Source: a virus. Taken from it: a DNA stretch of 30,943 bases. The notes below the pieces were generated by a model, which worked only from the letters and a program-made list of their open reading frames with translations, had not been told where the DNA came from and did no database searches. Location of the stretch: the IMG/VR virus record IMGVR_UViG_3300035698_009463, positions 1 to 30,943 of that record, one strand, 5' to 3'. Shown piece by piece: positions 26,871 to 30,943 of the stretch (the first letter of the stretch is position 1; each line of letters opens with the position of its first letter). Position numbers and translations under genes: made by a program.

Positions 26871-29270
26871 ATGGCAAATAAACAAGTAAGCCCTTTTATG
26901 GCTTTTACTGAAACTGAAGTTAGAAATCCTATCCAACAAAAATTGGGTTCGACAAATACTGGTATGATATTACCAGCTTCAAATGGTCCAGCAGGAAGTC
27001 CTATCAATATTACAACTGAAAACGAACTTGTTGATATATTTGGAAAACCAAGCGCAGGGAATTATAGAGATTGGTATAATGCAGCAGGTTATTTGAAGTA
27101 CGCTTCAAATTTATATGTTGTAAGACCAATTAAAACAACTTGGGCAAATTACGGTATAATGTTAGACATTACAGATCCAGCTGATATGGTTGCACCTGAC
27201 AGTTTAACAAATATGTATAACAAAGAAATAGCTCAAGATACTTTAGATGCAGCGGCAGATTTAGCTAGTAATGAAGTATTGGCATTCTACAACAAATATA
27301 TTAATAAGAAAGATGAAATAGCAGTATTAGTTTGTGCGAAAGATGATGATTATGAAGAAAGAATTACAGCAGATTCGATAACAAACTACGTTTCATCATT
27401 AACAAGATATACAGGAGCGGGAGCAGTAACAATTCTTCCAGCACCTTCTACTATTACTCACGGAGATGCATATATAATTTCTGCAACCTATGATACTGGA
27501 GTAGTAACAAATGGTAAAACATATACAAATGCTTCTGTATCAGCTACAGCAGGTGTTTTCACATTAACTTCGGCTAGTACATTAGTTGCAGTAGGTCAAG
27601 GGATAGTTTTCATCCCGACAGCTGGAACAGCAACATCATATACTATAACAGAAGTTACAACCGGTACTTTCACAGTAAGTGATCTAACAGCTGCAGCTTC
27701 AGGAGTTAATATAGATGTATATAACACTCTAATGGAAGCTGAATTAGCAAATGGTGACGAAACTATAACAGATTATCACATTATGACAATGAACAAACTT
27801 GGAACTTATAATGATTGGACATTAAGTGCAGTTCTTGTAGCAGGAGTTGATATTTATAACGCAGCTGATAAAAATGTTTGGACATTTGTTGCTGGTGCAA
27901 CAGATACAGCAATAACTTATCAACCTAAAGATTTCACTATTCACAAAGATGCTGATACTTTATTAATAGATTATGTTGTAGCAAAATATCTTGGGTCTAG
28001 TTTATACAGAAGTGATAAGAAGCCAATTAAATTCTCAGACGTATTTTCAACTAAGCCTGATTTCCTAGCGAATGAACTTGGTGTTATCGTATTGAAGAAA
28101 GATGGTATTGGTTACTGGCAATTAGTAGAAAACTTTATTGGTTCTTTCAATAGTTCAGCTACTTATCCATCAGGATTAAGTAAATTTATTGGAAAACAAG
28201 TAAACAAAAATTCAAATTATGTTTATTGTAGAGCACAACCAGGTTATACTGGAACATTCTCAACTAAAGATTATTCAGTTAGAGATATGGTATTAGTAGA
28301 TGGTAATTCAGATGTGGTAGATTATTCATATACTACTGATATGACAGTTACTTATGGATTGAGTACATCAGACTTAGAAACAGCAACAGAGTATTTCGGT
28401 CTCAATGGTGTTATGAATCCACATATTCTTTTAGGATTTGATAATCTTAGAACAGCTGGTTATCTTAACACAATGCCTCAAATCGCAGAACAAACCGGTA
28501 TGAGTTTAGCACTTGTTGGTGTTTGGGATTCAGTAGGAATTGCTGGTCAGACAGACGCAACCATAAATCAAGCAATAATTGATTTATTAGGAAATAAAAG
28601 AGCTGAGCCTTCTGTTGGAGCTTTAACAGAATTCAATACTTGGACAATGGCGTTCGGTACTCTTAAATATGTATATGACCAATATAACGATACACATAGA
28701 TGGGTTCCTGTAATTGGTGACATAGCCGGAATGATGACCTATAATGATTTCACAAACGGTCCTCAGAGTCCTGTAGCGGGTATCAAAAGAGGTATCTTCA
28801 AAAATTATGAAAAGTTGATATTCAACGGAAACTACGACCAAAATGAACTTTCTAAAAACGGTATCAATGCAATCGTTTATGATTATGACATCGACGGAAC
28901 AATGGTATTTGAATATATCACTAATACATTAGAAGACCTTATTGTTAAGGAAGCAAATGTTAGAAGAATGATTATTGCGATAAAGCATTACTTAAAGAAA
29001 ATTTTAAAAGGTAATTTCTTCGAGTTCAATAACACAGCAACAAGAAATTTAACATTGTTCAACATCTCAAAAATATTTACTTATTTCTTGGGTAATGGTG
29101 GATTGTTTGATTATCAGTTAATCTGTGACGAGAGCAATAACACTGATGAAAGAATAAATCAGAACGAGTTTGTATTAGATATTAAACTACAACCTAATAG
29201 AATAATCAAGTATATTTACGTTAATATAATCAATTATGATATGGGATTAGATATAAGAGAAAATGTATAA
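26871..29270 (+). CDS. gp18: Tail sheath protein paralogue 3, probable major sheath (gp18-like)
   Basis: 799 aa. It starts MANKQVSPFMAFTETEVRNP; LVDIFGKPSAGNYRDWYNAA follows. The core RWVPVIGDIAGMMTYNDF begins at about residue 610, and the C-terminus has NVRRMIIAIKHYLKK, FNNTATRNLTLFN and DYQLICDESNN. The inserted region (about 180-370) is rich in Ala, Thr and Gly and carries a beta-module at about 228-273. Of the four sheath genes only this one has both its own late promoter and a full AAGGAG RBS at ideal spacing, so I infer that it is the most abundant sheath subunit. T4 gp18 (659 aa) is shorter; the excess lies in the insertion, which should face outward. Confidence 0.93.
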   Translation: MANKQVSPFMAFTETEVRNPIQQKLGSTNTGMILPASNGPAGSPINITTENELVDIFGKPSAGNYRDWYNAAGYLKYASNLYVVRPIKTTWANYGIMLDITDPADMVAPDSLTNMYNKEIAQDTLDAAADLASNEVLAFYNKYINKKDEIAVLVCAKDDDYEERITADSITNYVSSLTRYTGAGAVTILPAPSTITHGDAYIISATYDTGVVTNGKTYTNASVSATAGVFTLTSASTLVAVGQGIVFIPTAGTATSYTITEVTTGTFTVSDLTAAASGVNIDVYNTLMEAELANGDETITDYHIMTMNKLGTYNDWTLSAVLVAGVDIYNAADKNVWTFVAGATDTAITYQPKDFTIHKDADTLLIDYVVAKYLGSSLYRSDKKPIKFSDVFSTKPDFLANELGVIVLKKDGIGYWQLVENFIGSFNSSATYPSGLSKFIGKQVNKNSNYVYCRAQPGYTGTFSTKDYSVRDMVLVDGNSDVVDYSYTTDMTVTYGLSTSDLETATEYFGLNGVMNPHILLGFDNLRTAGYLNTMPQIAEQTGMSLALVGVWDSVGIAGQTDATINQAIIDLLGNKRAEPSVGALTEFNTWTMAFGTLKYVYDQYNDTHRWVPVIGDIAGMMTYNDFTNGPQSPVAGIKRGIFKNYEKLIFNGNYDQNELSKNGINAIVYDYDIDGTMVFEYITNTLEDLIVKEANVRRMIIAIKHYLKKILKGNFFEFNNTATRNLTLFNISKIFTYFLGNGGLFDYQLICDESNNTDERINQNEFVLDIKLQPNRIIKYIYVNIINYDMGLDIRENV
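28406..28516 (+). repeat. Near-identical sheath block, copy 2
   Basis: Partner of 25975-26085, offset 2431 bases. It lies inside sheath paralogue 3 at the equivalent codons and in the same reading frame. Confidence 0.95.
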
Positions 29271-29280
29271 AAGGAAATAG

Positions 29281-30903
29281 ATGACATCTATTAAATTTAC
29301 AGAAAATTCTTTTCAGAAAACTACAAAAGATAATGTGAGCGACAATCATTTAGAGATTGTCGCACCATTATTATTCAGTTATAATTACGGAAGATATCCA
29401 GTGACACTGACATCTATCTCTGAACTAATTAGAGAATTTGGATATCCAACAGATAGTAATTATAGAGAATGGTTTCAAGTATATAATTTCCTTAATTACA
29501 GCGATTCTATAGATGTAGTAAATCCAACAACAGAGGAGATAGCAAACACTGTTCTTTCTTATAAAGGGATAGTAGTTCCTCCGGTTACATATGTAACAAG
29601 TTTTTATAATCCGACTATAAAAGATTTAGATTTAATTATACCGGATGATACAGAAACATTGAAAGTAGTAGAAAAATATCCTAATATGACAGATACTAAT
29701 TTAGCTGTTTTAATTTGTGGATTATCTACAAAATGGACTGAACCTATTTCAGTTGAGACAACAACAATATATAATGAGTTTTATCAAACAGGAACAACTG
29801 TAGTTTCTTGGAATGATTTATTCACTACAAAACCAGATTTTGATAATTCAGAATTCGCAATGCTTGTTGTTAGGAAAATAGGAGATTATTATGAATTTCA
29901 AGAGAGATGGATTCTTTCTTTAGATTCCATAAGTTCTAAATATGTTGGTACGTTAAATGACGATTCTAAATATGTTTATGCTAAATATGGAGATGATTTA
30001 ACTTCATATATTGACACTAGTGAAATGTCATTATTATCTTGTGTGTTTGTTCCTGATACTTCAATAACAGAACAAACTGTAGCTGAAATGTATAGTGACA
30101 CATTCGATGAAATAGATTTAGAAGCTTATAATATTATGATAGGATATGTAACAAATCCTTATATTTCAATAGATGAGTGCACAACAAAATTTACAAATAG
30201 TAGTTGTGTTTGTATAACAGGATTATATGACGAAACAAGATACTCAAATATGGATACTAGATTAGAAGATATTATAAATGATGTTGGGTTATTCCCAACA
30301 ACCAGTTCAGGATATTTTACAGATTTTCATTCTAATATTTTTATAACAGGTAATATCAAAAAGCAATATGATGAATTTAATGATACTTATAGATGGTTGC
30401 CTTTATTTGGTGATGTAGCTGGTTTGATGGATATCAATTATTTGGAAACTAGTATAGCAGGATTTAAAAGGGGTGAGATTAAAAATTGTAGCAAATTATT
30501 AATTTATCCTAGTGATAGTCAATCAACTTTATTAGGAAAAAATTCAATCAATCCTATTATTTATGATAGAGATTATAATGGAAAATTTCTTTTTGGAGAG
30601 AAGACTTGTGAAGAAATTGAAATTAAATTTAAGTATATAACAAATAGAATAACTCATAATAAAATAGAAACTACAGTATCTGGATATATAACAAATTCAG
30701 GCATAACAGATACTGAACCAAAGAATGTAGAAAGGATATTAACCAAAACAAGAAAATTATTGAATTATTATAAAACACTTGTGAAAATATCTGATTATAC
30801 CATTCAATATACTATAAATAATAATGAGGTTGAGTATAGTTTAAGTATAAACTATCCATCAACTATAAACGAAATAACAATAAATATAATTTATAAAACA
30901 TAG
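29281..30903 (+). CDS. Short, divergent tail sheath paralogue 4
   Basis: 540 aa. The sheath plan is still visible: LIREFGYPTDSNYREWFQVY, a short domain, DTYRWLPLFGDVAGLMD from about residue 369, SIAGFKRGEIKNCSKLLIY and NPIIYDRDYNGKFLF. The large beta insertion of the other three is missing. The C-terminal domain is altered: the [NV]-x-RRM helix, the 'NNTATR' strand and the '[YF]-x-[LV]-[IV]-CDE' strand cannot be found, and a different Thr/Lys-rich region (FKYITNRITHNKIETTV) stands there. It may be a capping or baseplate-proximal variant rather than a bulk subunit. It ends with TAG, the only non-TAA stop in the window. RBS AAAGGA. Confidence 0.78.
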   Translation: MTSIKFTENSFQKTTKDNVSDNHLEIVAPLLFSYNYGRYPVTLTSISELIREFGYPTDSNYREWFQVYNFLNYSDSIDVVNPTTEEIANTVLSYKGIVVPPVTYVTSFYNPTIKDLDLIIPDDTETLKVVEKYPNMTDTNLAVLICGLSTKWTEPISVETTTIYNEFYQTGTTVVSWNDLFTTKPDFDNSEFAMLVVRKIGDYYEFQERWILSLDSISSKYVGTLNDDSKYVYAKYGDDLTSYIDTSEMSLLSCVFVPDTSITEQTVAEMYSDTFDEIDLEAYNIMIGYVTNPYISIDECTTKFTNSSCVCITGLYDETRYSNMDTRLEDIINDVGLFPTTSSGYFTDFHSNIFITGNIKKQYDEFNDTYRWLPLFGDVAGLMDINYLETSIAGFKRGEIKNCSKLLIYPSDSQSTLLGKNSINPIIYDRDYNGKFLFGEKTCEEIEIKFKYITNRITHNKIETTVSGYITNSGITDTEPKNVERILTKTRKLLNYYKTLVKISDYTIQYTINNNEVEYSLSINYPSTINEITINIIYKT

Positions 30904-30912
30904 GGAGTAAAA

Positions 30913-30943
30913 ATGGCAGATATAGTATATTCTACACTAGATG
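30913..30943 (+). CDS. Start of the next gene, possibly tail tube (3' partial)
   Basis: Only ten codons (MADIVYSTLD) are present before the window ends. The ATG has GGGAG at 30903-30907 as RBS. In T4 the tube gene 19 follows the sheath gene 18, so a tail-tube protein is the natural expectation, but the visible residues cannot confirm it. Confidence 0.45.
   Translation, partial: MADIVYSTLD

Noticed and set aside
30901-30915. The only TAG stop, with the next ATG in the same frame, might mean stop-codon recoding and a sheath-tube fusion
   Set aside because: A GGGAG ribosome-binding site and an ATG follow at normal spacing, the sheath-like ending is plausible, and all other genes have normal lengths under the standard code. 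Absence of TGA stops is expected in AT-rich genes.

Overview
This window is a single-strand, very AT-rich stretch of a large tailed bacteriophage with a contractile, T4-type tail (T4-superfamily myovirus). Every supported gene lies on the + strand, genes abut or overlap by a few bases, almost every stop is TAA, and no tRNA, rRNA, CRISPR or insertion sequence was seen. The proteins recognisable from family patterns are T4-type structural and packaging proteins: gp53, gp27, gp14, gp15, gp25, gp6, gp16, gp17 and gp18. The host cannot be told from this window.

Layout. Bases 1-2510: C-terminal end of a probable tape-measure protein, a gp48/gp54-like tube-cap candidate and a gp53-like wedge protein. 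Bases 2575-5138: the hub, with a gp27-like protein, a small gp5-type OB-fold protein without lysozyme, and a protein with a possible tube-like C-terminus. Bases 5195-7453: a protein of unknown role and two paralogues with tandem [WF]xxGx repeats. Bases 7455-13401: neck and tail-terminator proteins (gp14, gp15), then wedge proteins (gp25, an oversized gp6) and two ORFs in the place of gp7. Bases 13429-18654: a gp8-like candidate and two beta-helix fibre or spike proteins, closed by a clear hairpin terminator. Bases 18739-21813: a 59-aa ORF, small terminase and large terminase; the large subunit carries a 153-aa mini-intein inside its Walker A motif. Bases 21815-30903: four consecutive tail-sheath paralogues. 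Bases 30913-30943: the first codons of the next gene, in the position of the tail tube.

Expression. All five intergenic gaps of 25 nt or more carry an exact TATAAATA, the T4 late-promoter core, on the coding strand. They split the window into plausible late transcription units: hub; neck-wedge; fibres; packaging plus sheaths 1-2; sheaths 3-4 plus tube. This implies a gp55-type late sigma factor elsewhere in the genome.

The most unusual points are the four tandem sheath genes, three of which hold a divergent beta-module at the same residue position; the near-identical DNA blocks in sheaths 2 and 3; the Walker A mini-intein; the paired pentapeptide-like W/G repeat proteins; and the consistent promoter placement. 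Functions come from reading the translations against remembered family patterns, not from database searches.
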